From Seonamhaeicola aphaedonensis (GTDB taxonomy: Bacteria; Bacteroidota; Bacteroidia; Flavobacteriales; Flavobacteriaceae), in contig NZ_QRDX01000002.1 of NCBI RefSeq assembly GCF_003386195.1, positions 215,578-279,577 of the forward strand: DNA of 64,000 nt. Reading direction: 5' to 3'. The notes below the pieces were generated by a model. It made no database searches, had not been told where the DNA came from, and was given only the letters and a program-made list of their open reading frames with translations. This document shows, piece by piece, positions 43,922 to 51,942 of this stretch (the stretch's first letter is position 1; each line of letters begins with the position of its first letter). Both the position numbers and the translations under genes were made by a program.

Positions 43922-43950
43922 AAAGCATCCAAAATTTTGGATGCTTTTTT
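43922..43950 (+). terminator. Intrinsic terminator of the pirin operon
   Basis: Arms AAAGCATCCAAAA and TTTTGGATGCTTT form a perfect palindrome (43922-43947) followed by T residues. Confidence 0.9.
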
Positions 43951-43998
43951 ATTTAAAAACACGATATTTGCTACTCTCAATAATAAAAAGAAAAGATT

Positions 43999-44181
43999 AT
44001 GGCAATGAATAAAAATACGGTGTTAGCTTGGGCTACAGTTTTAATGATTATTATGGGGGTTATCCTCATTTTAATGGGTGCTTATAGATATGATGATGTT
44101 GCAGGATGGGGGTTTGCAACTGTAGGTATTGGTTTTTTTGCTATTGCATGGGTATTTAATGCATTAAAAGGAAGAGTGTAA
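43999..44181 (+). CDS. CAL67264-type small membrane protein
   Basis: 60 residues with two membrane helices: NTVLAWATVLMIIMGVILIL and GWGFATVGIGFFAIAWVFN, with a short YRYDDVAGW loop between. It matches the small family I know as CAL67264 family membrane protein, named from a Gramella locus and widespread in Flavobacteriaceae, directly upstream of ettA. The function is unknown. The 43-base gap to ettA suggests they may be expressed together. Confidence 0.85.
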   Translation: MAMNKNTVLAWATVLMIIMGVILILMGAYRYDDVAGWGFATVGIGFFAIAWVFNALKGRV

Positions 44182-44224
44182 AAGAAGCTTTTTAAATCAA
44201 TTGAAAAATCTAACAAACTAAAAA

Positions 44225-45916
44225 ATGAGCGACGATAAAAAAATAATATTCTCCATGGCTGGTGTTACTAAAACGTTTCAAAATGCAAATACACCAGTTT
44301 TAAAAAATATTTATTTAAGCTTTTTCTACGGAGCAAAAATTGGTATTCTAGGTCTTAATGGATCGGGTAAATCTACCTTATTGAAAATAATTGCCGGAGT
44401 AGATAAGAATTACCAAGGTGATGTGGTTTTTTCACCGGGTTATACCGTTGGATATTTACAACAAGAACCTCAATTAGATGATGAGAAAACGGTTTTGGAA
44501 GTGGTCAAGGAAGGAGCTGCTGAAACCGTTGCTATTCTAGATGAATACAACAAAATAAACGATATGTTTGGTTTAGAAGAGGTTTATAGCGACCCAGATA
44601 AAATGGAGAAACTTATGAACCGTCAGGCAGAACTTCAAGATCAAATTGATGCTGCCAATGCGTGGGAATTAGATACCAAGCTAGAAATAGCTATGGATGC
44701 TTTACGAACACCAGATGGAGACAAAAAGATCGGGGTGTTATCAGGTGGGGAACGTCGTCGCGTAGCGTTATGTAGACTACTGCTTCAAGAACCAGACGTA
44801 TTGTTGTTAGATGAGCCTACCAACCATTTAGATGCAGAGTCGGTTCATTGGTTAGAGCATCATTTGGCACAGTATAAGGGAACAGTTATAGCGGTTACTC
44901 ATGATAGGTACTTTTTAGATAATGTAGCAGGTTGGATTTTAGAATTAGATAGAGGAGAAGGAATTCCTTGGAAAGGCAATTACTCATCGTGGTTAGATCA
45001 GAAGTCTAAGCGTATGGCACAGGAAGGAAAAGCGGCATCAAAACGCCAAAAAACTTTGGAACGTGAATTAGAATGGGTAAGGCAGGGAGCTAAAGGACGC
45101 CAAACAAAGCAGAAAGCCCGATTAAAGAATTATGATAGGTTATTAAGCCAAGATCAAAAACAATTGGATGAAAAGCTTGAAATATATATTCCTAATGGTC
45201 CACGACTTGGTACCAATGTCATTGAAGCCGTTGGTGTGAGTAAAGGATATGGAGATAAACTATTATATGAGGATTTAAACTTCAATTTACCTCAAGCAGG
45301 GATAGTTGGTGTTATAGGTCCTAATGGTGCCGGTAAAACTACCATTTTTAGAATGATAATGGGTGAGGAAACACCAGACAAAGGAGAGTTTATTGTAGGT
45401 GATACTGCTAAAATTGCTTATGTAGATCAAAGTCATTCTAATATAGACCCAGAAAAAACAATATGGCAGAACTTTAGTGATGAGCAAGAACTGGTTATGA
45501 TGGGTGGCAGACAAGTAAACTCTAGAGCATATTTAAGTAGGTTTAATTTCTCTGGAAGTGAGCAAAATAAAAAGGTAAAACTACTTTCTGGAGGTGAAAG
45601 AAACCGTTTGCACTTAGCAATGACACTGAAAGAAGAGGGTAATGTATTACTTTTAGATGAGCCTACTAACGACCTTGATGTTAATACATTACGTGCTTTA
45701 GAAGAAGGGTTAGAGAATTTTGCAGGTTGTGCAGTAGTGATAAGTCATGACCGTTGGTTTTTAGATAGAATTTGCACCCATATTTTAGCTTTTGAAGGGG
45801 ATTCTCAAGTGTATTTTTTTGAAGGTAGTTTTTCAGATTATGAGGAAAATAAAAAGAAACGCCTCGGAGGAGATATCATGCCGAAACGAATTAAGTACAA
45901 GAAACTTGTTAGATAA
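44225..45916 (+). CDS. ettA: Energy-dependent translational throttle protein EttA
   Basis: A 563-residue ABC-F ATPase that binds the ribosomal E site and gates elongation by energy state. It has two ABC modules without membrane parts. First: GLNGSGKSTLLK, LSGGERRRVAL, LLLDEPTNHLDAESV. Second: GPNGAGKTTIFR, LSGGERNRLHLAM, LLLDEPTNDLDVNTL. The first module carries the EttA-typical arm insertion near residues 100-150, and the interdomain linker contains RQGAKGRQTKQKARLKNYD. The C-terminus ends KKRLGGDIMPKRIKYKKL as in EttA. The length is typical. A strong terminator follows at once. Confidence 0.96.
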   Translation: MSDDKKIIFSMAGVTKTFQNANTPVLKNIYLSFFYGAKIGILGLNGSGKSTLLKIIAGVDKNYQGDVVFSPGYTVGYLQQEPQLDDEKTVLEVVKEGAAETVAILDEYNKINDMFGLEEVYSDPDKMEKLMNRQAELQDQIDAANAWELDTKLEIAMDALRTPDGDKKIGVLSGGERRRVALCRLLLQEPDVLLLDEPTNHLDAESVHWLEHHLAQYKGTVIAVTHDRYFLDNVAGWILELDRGEGIPWKGNYSSWLDQKSKRMAQEGKAASKRQKTLERELEWVRQGAKGRQTKQKARLKNYDRLLSQDQKQLDEKLEIYIPNGPRLGTNVIEAVGVSKGYGDKLLYEDLNFNLPQAGIVGVIGPNGAGKTTIFRMIMGEETPDKGEFIVGDTAKIAYVDQSHSNIDPEKTIWQNFSDEQELVMMGGRQVNSRAYLSRFNFSGSEQNKKVKLLSGGERNRLHLAMTLKEEGNVLLLDEPTNDLDVNTLRALEEGLENFAGCAVVISHDRWFLDRICTHILAFEGDSQVYFFEGSFSDYEENKKKRLGGDIMPKRIKYKKLVR

Positions 45917-45918
45917 TT

Positions 45919-45944
45919 AAAAAGCCAGCTTTTGCTGGCTTTTT
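45919..45944 (+). terminator. Intrinsic terminator after ettA
   Basis: Arms AAAAAGCCAGC (45919-45929) and GCTGGCTTTTT (45934-45944) around a TTTT loop. Confidence 0.92.
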
Positions 45945-46037
45945 CTATGAATTCAATTGATCTTCTAAAAAATTAATCCTCTTTTTCTGTTTGTAAACCT
46001 TTACAAGATTTAAAACTAAAAGAAGTAGAACTGTAAT

Positions 46038-46136
46038 TTAGAATACTGATAAAACACTAATCAGAGAGCGTATAGACTGATCTTCAGCAGTTTGCTCAAT
46101 ACTATTTTGAGCTAAAAGAATAAGTAAGATTTTCAT
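46038..46136 (-). CDS. Very small hydrophobic peptide frame
   Basis: A 32-codon frame reading MKILLILLAQNSIEQ and on to SVLSVF. It lies 11 bases after the 74-residue membrane protein on the same strand. It could be a tiny secreted or membrane peptide, or a chance frame. Confidence 0.25.
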   Translation of the reverse strand: MKILLILLAQNSIEQTAEDQSIRSLISVLSVF

Positions 46137-46147
46137 GATATTTGGGT

Positions 46148-46372
46148 TTATTGATACATGTGACCGCTAGTAAAGTCTTTATATTCCTCTTCCTTTTTCT
46201 TAGCTAGCTCTTCACTAATTTGATCCAGTCGTTCATTTTCCTTTTTTAATTTATAGGATTTTCTGATACCTAAAATTAATAATAAAGCAAAAAAGATTAC
46301 TACCACGATTAATACAGTAAGTATGGTATATTCTGCAACAAGAAGTGAATATGGCGTTAGATTGAGAAACAT
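46148..46372 (-). CDS. Small membrane protein with cytoplasmic coiled coil
   Basis: A 74-residue protein. One membrane helix (VAEYTILTVLIVVVIFFALL, residues about 12-35) leads into a charged coiled-coil tail (KLKKENERLDQISEELAKKK) ending in DFTSGHMYQ. The balanced composition and the conserved-looking DFTxGHxY end make it a likely real gene. The function is unknown. It sits alone between ettA and the large unknown cluster, in opposite orientation to both. Confidence 0.6.
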   Translation of the reverse strand: MFLNLTPYSLLVAEYTILTVLIVVVIFFALLLILGIRKSYKLKKENERLDQISEELAKKKEEEYKDFTSGHMYQ

Positions 46373-46698
46373 ATATTAGGTACATCTGGTTAATAGCAAG
46401 TCAAATATACTATTAAAATGTACTCTAAACAATTAAAGAAGAAAAGGATATAAACAAAAAGTGTTAATAGTTACAGCTGAATTATATTGCAATTAATTAA
46501 AAACCAAAGGGTTTATATTACTTTATTAAGATTTAAAATCTTACATGAAACACGTGCATTTAATCGAAAACATGTTTTTGCTGTAACAATTTCATAAAAT
46601 TATCTACCAATCATTTGAGCAATTTATATTTTAAAAGTCATCTTTTTTAACGAAATTGCTTGTCTGAAAATTTGTTCAACTTTAATACAACACCGACT
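46373..46698. promoter_or_regulatory. Leader region of the unknown cluster, with a palindrome
   Basis: About 326 bases (287 if the TTG at 46660 is the true start). It holds a perfect palindrome TAAGATTT-A-AAATCTTA at 46527-46543 and a CACGTG at 46552-46557. No full TTG/TAnnTTTG promoter was found. The palindrome may be an operator for the downstream genes. Confidence 0.4.
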
Positions 46699-48042
46699 AT
46701 GTCTGATGATTTCGATTTATTAGAAACCAGTTCAAATGAAAAAACCGAAAAAGTAGATGTTAACTGGGGAAAAGCCATTGACACTATGAAATCTAAATTA
46801 GCTCAGGAAGACGATCCTGAAGTACGCCAAAAAATTTTAAACGCCACGTTAGATGATGTGGTTCATATGGCAGAAAAAGACAGAACAACCCTTCTTGATG
46901 CTATTAAAGATTTAACTGATTATCAAGACGAGGTTGGTATTTTATTTGAAAAATTCTCTTCATTAAATGCCACAGAACAAAAAGTAATAGATGATGCTCA
47001 AAAAGCCTTAGAGCGTGCTAGAGTTGAGTTAGAGGATGCGGAAAGTAAACCTGATACGTGGTGGAATAACCTTTGGGGACGTAAGAGTAAAATTGTTAAA
47101 GCAGAACAGGCATTGAAAGAAGCTGAAAAAATAAGAGCTTCAGCCGATAATAAAGCGAAGGCCATGTTTCAAGAGCGAATTGAAAATGCCGATGTTCAAA
47201 CGCTTTTAAGTGAATTGTCTTATAAAAGTCAAGCGGCAGTTACTCGTTTAAAGAACCGTGAAGTTGAAATTAAAGAGGTAGAAGATAAGTTACAGGATGC
47301 TATTGTTGAGGCCACAAAAAACCATACAAAAGCTCTAGAAAAAAAGAAAGAAGTAGAAGACAGGTTAGAAGAACAATATGCCTTATTAAAACAAGCGCGA
47401 CAAGAATTAGAGGATATTGCCGATAAGCAATCTGCCGAATATGCACAGGCCATTGGAAAAGTTACAGAACTTGAGCAAAAAGTTGAGGAATTAGAAGGAC
47501 TAAAAAATGCTTATACTACACTAGCTGCCAGTAAAGATAGCTTTGTTCATAAGCATAACCTAACCATCAAAGTATTAACGTCTTTACGTAGTAATTTACA
47601 AACGCATCGTGCTAAATTAAAATCAGATACTGAAGAACGATTAAAGTATTACGACGGTTATGTGGTGGCTCTAAAAGCCCGTACAGACCAAGAGTTTGCT
47701 GCTATTTTAGAACATTTGGGAGTTAAAACTGATGAACACATTGGAGAAACATTGGCCGCTATGCATACAGCAAGTGCTAAAGCACGCCAAGATATGATGG
47801 ACAACATCCCAGTTCATGAAAAAGTAATGCAAGGTGTTTATAGTAGTTATGCTGAGGCTTTACAAGAAATTAGAGCTAAAGACATCGATATTCAAAAGAA
47901 TTTTGCAGAGCGCTACGGTATCGATATGAAAGAACTTTTTGAAGATTATTACAAAACCAAAGCTAGTAAACCAGATGGAGATGCTAATGCTCCAGAAGGG
48001 AATCCTAAACCCAAAGCGGAAGAAGACGATTTACTATCTTAA
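46699..48042 (+). CDS. Long coiled-coil protein of unknown function (first gene of the cluster)
   Basis: About 447 residues, acidic, without signal peptide or membrane segment. After a short disordered head (MSDDFDLLETSSNEKTEK) comes a helical domain with DDVVHMAEKDRTTLLDAI. A Trp-rich turn (DTWWNNLWGRKSKIVKAE) is followed by a long coiled coil over about 150-290 and a further helical part. The end is a Pro/Lys/Asp-rich tail closing EEDDLLS. The long, mainly helical shape recalls TelA-type (toxic anion resistance) proteins only in outline. No family is assigned. An in-frame TTG at 46660 adds MSENLFNFNTTPT and may be the real start. The next gene is 146 bases away, with a hairpin between. Confidence 0.8.
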   Translation: MSDDFDLLETSSNEKTEKVDVNWGKAIDTMKSKLAQEDDPEVRQKILNATLDDVVHMAEKDRTTLLDAIKDLTDYQDEVGILFEKFSSLNATEQKVIDDAQKALERARVELEDAESKPDTWWNNLWGRKSKIVKAEQALKEAEKIRASADNKAKAMFQERIENADVQTLLSELSYKSQAAVTRLKNREVEIKEVEDKLQDAIVEATKNHTKALEKKKEVEDRLEEQYALLKQARQELEDIADKQSAEYAQAIGKVTELEQKVEELEGLKNAYTTLAASKDSFVHKHNLTIKVLTSLRSNLQTHRAKLKSDTEERLKYYDGYVVALKARTDQEFAAILEHLGVKTDEHIGETLAAMHTASAKARQDMMDNIPVHEKVMQGVYSSYAEALQEIRAKDIDIQKNFAERYGIDMKELFEDYYKTKASKPDGDANAPEGNPKPKAEEDDLLS

Positions 48043-48076
48043 AATCAATTATATGATACCGCACTTTCAAAAAAGC

Positions 48077-48093
48077 GCGGGCAGGCTGTCCGC
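48077..48093 (+). repeat. GC-rich hairpin between the first two cluster genes
   Basis: GCGGGCAG / CTGTCCGC pair (one G:T) around a short loop, in otherwise AT-rich DNA, with TTTTT about 10 bases later. It may be an attenuating terminator or a REP-like unit. Confidence 0.45.
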
Positions 48094-48188
48094 TAAATAA
48101 TTTTTCATGTAAGAGAAGTTTGTGCTAAGCAAAGCTAAACTACTTATATTCTTAACGTAAAATAAATACTTGTCAATTTATTTAAAAC

Positions 48189-49256
48189 ATGACAATCAAT
48201 CATATTACTACACCTTTAGATTCAGCAACATTAGATTCTAAAGAACATTATATATTTTATCATAAAATGGTAGATTATGTGTTCAAAGAGCTTATTGTAG
48301 CTGTTCAACAAAATAGTATAATTAATAATTTAGAGCTTAACATGTTTAAGCAATATTGTGATTTGCTATTGTATTCTATTGAGGCTATGCGTGTTAAGTA
48401 TATGTATGATGAGGAAGATAACATGAAGGTGGATTTAACAGAGTCTGGTTTTCCTAATTATTTAGAATTTAGATATTTATTTAATGACTTAGAATTGCGA
48501 GATGACTATCTGGGTAAGTTAACTCCAATAAGTGAATTACAGGAAGAGTTTCTTGACACACTGTTGCGCAAAAAGGAACCTATTAAAAAAACAAAACTAT
48601 TTCAAGCGGCATCTATTGTGTACTACTCATCTGTTAATAAACAATACATATTTAATAGGTTTGTTCAGGGTAAAATTGTAAGTGCGCCAAAAGACTCTCA
48701 ATCTGATTTTTTAACAAGTTGGAGCTTTTATGATGTAGCGAGTAATCGTCCGTTTGTTTGTTTCATGTATTTTAATTACTATGGTAATAAAATAGATGAT
48801 TACAAAGAATCCATCTATGAAGTGTTAAAGCATGTGGCAGACCGGAAAATGAATTTGGATACAATGGCTTACGGTATTGATAGAAAACTAGCCAAAGTTT
48901 CACCAAAACTTATAAAGCGAATTGATTTAGGACCATTACATAATATGTTTGCTAAAGATGCCAATGAGTTTACTCATCTTATCTTGGAGGGAATTAGTAA
49001 AAAAGAAATTCCAGTAGAATCTTATGCTTTATCAATGAAAATAGATCAAGTAACATCTAAAAGTGAATTCAAAGAGGGGAGTTTCTTTAGTAAACAAATA
49101 TTACAAAGATGGGATGAAATCTTTAAACAAAAATATGTCTTTGCACCTCATAGAATTATTCAATTACTATACAATAAGAGTCCAGAGCTTATGAATAAAC
49201 TAGCTAAACCACCAATTGAAATGGCAGAATTAAAAATTGAAAAAATAAAAAGTTAG
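48189..49256 (+). CDS. Soluble protein of unknown function (cluster gene 2)
   Basis: 355 residues, mostly helical, no signal peptide or membrane helix, no known motif. It has an aromatic-rich middle section (SWSFYDVASNRPFVCFMYFNYYG), which could be a buried core or a ligand pocket, and two-fold helical stretches around MFKQYCDLLLYSIEAMRVKYM and VKHVADRKMNLDTM-like regions. It lies directly before the AAA+ ATPase (63 bases), which suggests a partner or adaptor for it. The ATG at 48189 is clear. I do not recognise this family. Confidence 0.75.
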   Translation: MTINHITTPLDSATLDSKEHYIFYHKMVDYVFKELIVAVQQNSIINNLELNMFKQYCDLLLYSIEAMRVKYMYDEEDNMKVDLTESGFPNYLEFRYLFNDLELRDDYLGKLTPISELQEEFLDTLLRKKEPIKKTKLFQAASIVYYSSVNKQYIFNRFVQGKIVSAPKDSQSDFLTSWSFYDVASNRPFVCFMYFNYYGNKIDDYKESIYEVLKHVADRKMNLDTMAYGIDRKLAKVSPKLIKRIDLGPLHNMFAKDANEFTHLILEGISKKEIPVESYALSMKIDQVTSKSEFKEGSFFSKQILQRWDEIFKQKYVFAPHRIIQLLYNKSPELMNKLAKPPIEMAELKIEKIKS

Positions 49257-49319
49257 TAGTTTGTACAAACATGACCCAAGCCCACTTATGCCTTTTAACT
49301 TATAACTTTTAACTTGAAG

Positions 49320-51281
49320 ATGGAACACAATTCAACTTTCCCGATAAAACAATCAGAATTAGATATGCTTCGTGATGAGGCCTCGTCTTATTTAAAAAGC
49401 GTTCAATGGGAGCAAGGTGCTCGTGCCAAAAACCGTGATAAAGATGCCAAAGAAGATTCTATTCTCTTGTATTTATCTCGTGCTAATAATGGTAGTACTT
49501 CAACTGAAATAACGTCGGTTTCTAAAACTATTTTAGCATTAAAAAAACGATTATTGCCAGATTCTGTTGCTATTCCCATTTATCTAAATCAAACATTCTA
49601 TGCGGTTCAAGAAGGGATAATAATGGGTATATGGGTAAAAGACAGTTATTATGATGCTTCGGGATTAACAAGTTTAAATCAAAATAAGTCTGCCTTAGAT
49701 TCAATTGGAAAAAGAGAGTTTGAGAGTAAAATACATACAGCAACAGCTTTTATGCTATTTTCAATGGCTTATAAAATATTACACGATTTAAAACCACATG
49801 CTTCGGATGATTTAAGTGTGATGAAGCAAAAGTTTGCCGGTATTCCAGAAATGTCTTTATTATCACCCATGAAAGGAATTTCCTGTGCCTTGTTTTATTA
49901 TAACAAATATCTAGAACATCCTGAAATTATAAAATCTGATACAGATGTCATTAATTTTACTGTGGTTTATTTTGAAGCTTTAATTGATGAGATTCAGTTA
50001 CGCAAAAGTAGTTTAGAGTATACCGAGACGATTGAAGACAGAACCTATAAATTAGAAAACTCAGAGTTTGCAATTTCTGGATGGAATAATGTGTTTGCGG
50101 GTACCGCTAAAAGTGTAGAATTTAATAAAATTAAGTTTGAACAAATTGTTGGTAACCGAGATGCGAAGCATTTTGCTCGTAGATTAACCGAGCGTTTATT
50201 GAGCTACGATTTTACCGAAAAAAAGAACCCGTTTCAAGAACTAGGAGGCTTTATGCCTGTTTTTATGGGGTATGGAATTCCTGGTACAGGTAAAAGTATG
50301 CTCATTGCGGCTATTGCAACTAAACTTAAAGAACATTGTGATGAATTGGATATTCCATTTTTATTTCATCCTATGCCAGATACCTTAATAAGTACGTTTC
50401 AAGGGGGCTCTGCTGAAAAAATGGTGGAGTGGATGAAACCACTTCAAGACCCTTCAAAATTAATATTTGCACCTATTGATGATGCTGAAAACAACCTACA
50501 AGAACGTACAGCACAAGGAGTTTCAGCAGGTGTAAAAGAAGTCATAGGGGTGTTTTTACGGTATACCGAAGGTGCTTATGCCGTAAACTATGGCAACAGC
50601 TCCATTGGTTTATTTACAAATCTTCCAGAAATGTTAGATAAAGCTGTTATTTCTCGGGTGCAAGGACGTTTTAAAATTGATGGAGCGCGAACAGAACATG
50701 ATTTTTTAGATCAAGATTACCTCTGGTGGTGTAAATTTGATGATACGTTGCCCAATTTTGTAAACATGCAAAATCCTAATAGTTATAGGTATTTACAAAA
50801 TCAAGGTTTAGCTAAAAATATGGGTGAAATTTTAAGCGCTATTGAAAAACCTTCAGAAGAGCGTGTGCATGAGATTTATGAAAACATTGAAAAGAAGTTT
50901 AATACCAATGAGCATTTGTTTTATGCCAATCTGTATAAAGAAATGCAAAAAGAGTTTCCATTCTTTTCATCTAGAGATGTTAGAAATATACAAAGCGCGG
51001 TATCATTGCGCTTAACCGATTTCGACTTGGAAGATGATTGGTTTGAAAATCCAGAAATTTATTTCAAAAAAGATTACGAAACCAAATTCAATATGCTACA
51101 AGAATTAATGAAATCTAACATGCATGGATTGAATTTTTCTGAAATTAGAAGGCAAGAGGTAGTGCGTTATTTAGATAATGTAGCAACTATTGCCGATACT
51201 GATTTCAAACGTAAAGTTGATGCCCGAGTAAATCAGTTAAATATTGAAATGGAAGCTAGAAAATTATTCGATGATGATTAA
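49320..51281 (+). CDS. AAA+ ATPase with large unknown N-terminal region (cluster gene 3)
   Basis: 653 residues. Residues 1-290 are helical and match no domain I know. The AAA+ module follows: Walker A GYGIPGTGKS (319-326), a Walker B-like APIDDAENN with D387, D388 and E390 in place of the usual hhhhDE, sensor 1 in GLFTNLPEML, and an arginine-finger-like SRVQGRF. A C-terminal helical part with EFPFFSSRDVRNIQSAVS follows. There is no signal or membrane part, so it is cytosolic, perhaps acting on the membrane proteins encoded downstream. ATG at 49320 is preferred to TTG at 49314. The stop overlaps the Nudix gene. Confidence 0.85.
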   Translation: MEHNSTFPIKQSELDMLRDEASSYLKSVQWEQGARAKNRDKDAKEDSILLYLSRANNGSTSTEITSVSKTILALKKRLLPDSVAIPIYLNQTFYAVQEGIIMGIWVKDSYYDASGLTSLNQNKSALDSIGKREFESKIHTATAFMLFSMAYKILHDLKPHASDDLSVMKQKFAGIPEMSLLSPMKGISCALFYYNKYLEHPEIIKSDTDVINFTVVYFEALIDEIQLRKSSLEYTETIEDRTYKLENSEFAISGWNNVFAGTAKSVEFNKIKFEQIVGNRDAKHFARRLTERLLSYDFTEKKNPFQELGGFMPVFMGYGIPGTGKSMLIAAIATKLKEHCDELDIPFLFHPMPDTLISTFQGGSAEKMVEWMKPLQDPSKLIFAPIDDAENNLQERTAQGVSAGVKEVIGVFLRYTEGAYAVNYGNSSIGLFTNLPEMLDKAVISRVQGRFKIDGARTEHDFLDQDYLWWCKFDDTLPNFVNMQNPNSYRYLQNQGLAKNMGEILSAIEKPSEERVHEIYENIEKKFNTNEHLFYANLYKEMQKEFPFFSSRDVRNIQSAVSLRLTDFDLEDDWFENPEIYFKKDYETKFNMLQELMKSNMHGLNFSEIRRQEVVRYLDNVATIADTDFKRKVDARVNQLNIEMEARKLFDDD

Positions 51282-51858
51282 CAAAAAGGTAAGAAATATT
51301 CAACAAAAATTGCTTTCTGATAACTACTATATCCTGAATCGGGTAACATTTGATTATTTGATGCCTAGTGGTCATTGGGTAAATCAAATGCGAGAGGTAT
51401 ATGATAGAGGGGACGGTGCTGGTATTTTACTTTATAATAAAGCGAAGAAGACCGTAATACTTATAAAACAATTTAGGATGCCTACTTACTTGAGTGACAA
51501 TGAAGATGGCTCTTTAATTGAAATAGCTGCAGGAATGCTAGATAAAGATAATCCAGAAGCATGTATTATTAGGGAAACCGAAGAAGAAACAGGGTATAGG
51601 CTCAAAAAAGTAAAAAAAGTATATGAGGGGTATTCATCACCTGGTGTTATGACTGAAAAAATGCACTTTTTTGTTGGTGAATATACAGAGGCTATGAAAG
51701 TAAATGAGGGCGGCGGATTAGATAGTGAAGCCGAAGATATTGAAGTTATGGAAATTCCTTTTGATAGAGCCGTAGAAATGCTTCATAAAGGAGAAATTGT
51801 TGACACAAGAACTATTGTGTTATTACAGTATGCGATAATTCATAAGTTAATAGAGTAA
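51271..51858 (+). CDS. Nudix hydrolase, NudK/GDP-mannose pyrophosphatase-like (cluster gene 4)
   Basis: A 195-residue Nudix enzyme. The catalytic box reads GMLDKDNPEACIIRETEEET followed by GY: the REXXEE core is intact, and the spacing insertion before it is the one seen in NudK-type sugar-nucleotide hydrolases. YEGYSSPGVMTEKMHFFVGEY is the family's substrate-loop region. It would cleave a nucleoside diphosphate-X such as GDP-mannose or ADP-ribose. Its start (ATG at 51271 or 51274) lies inside the end of the AAA+ gene, so translation is coupled. A housekeeping enzyme caught in the operon is also possible. Confidence 0.9.
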   Translation: MMINKKVRNIQQKLLSDNYYILNRVTFDYLMPSGHWVNQMREVYDRGDGAGILLYNKAKKTVILIKQFRMPTYLSDNEDGSLIEIAAGMLDKDNPEACIIRETEEETGYRLKKVKKVYEGYSSPGVMTEKMHFFVGEYTEAMKVNEGGGLDSEAEDIEVMEIPFDRAVEMLHKGEIVDTRTIVLLQYAIIHKLIE

Positions 51859-51859
51859 T

Positions 51860-51940
51860 TTGTCATTCTCGTGTAGGAGGGAATTTACAGAGTATTGTTT
51901 GAAATAAAAAAATAGATTCCTGCTTTCGCAGGAATAACAG
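51860..51940. repeat. REP-like element with perfect hairpin before the 411-residue gene
   Basis: ATTCCTGC (51916-51923) / GCAGGAAT (51928-51935) pair perfectly around TTTC, ending 7 bases before the ATG at 51943. The upstream part (gtcattctcgtgtaggaggg) looks like a decayed second arm. AGATTCCTGCTTTCGCAGGA resembles a hairpin repeat I associate with many Bacteroidota intergenic regions. Confidence 0.65.
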
Positions 51941-51942
51941 AG

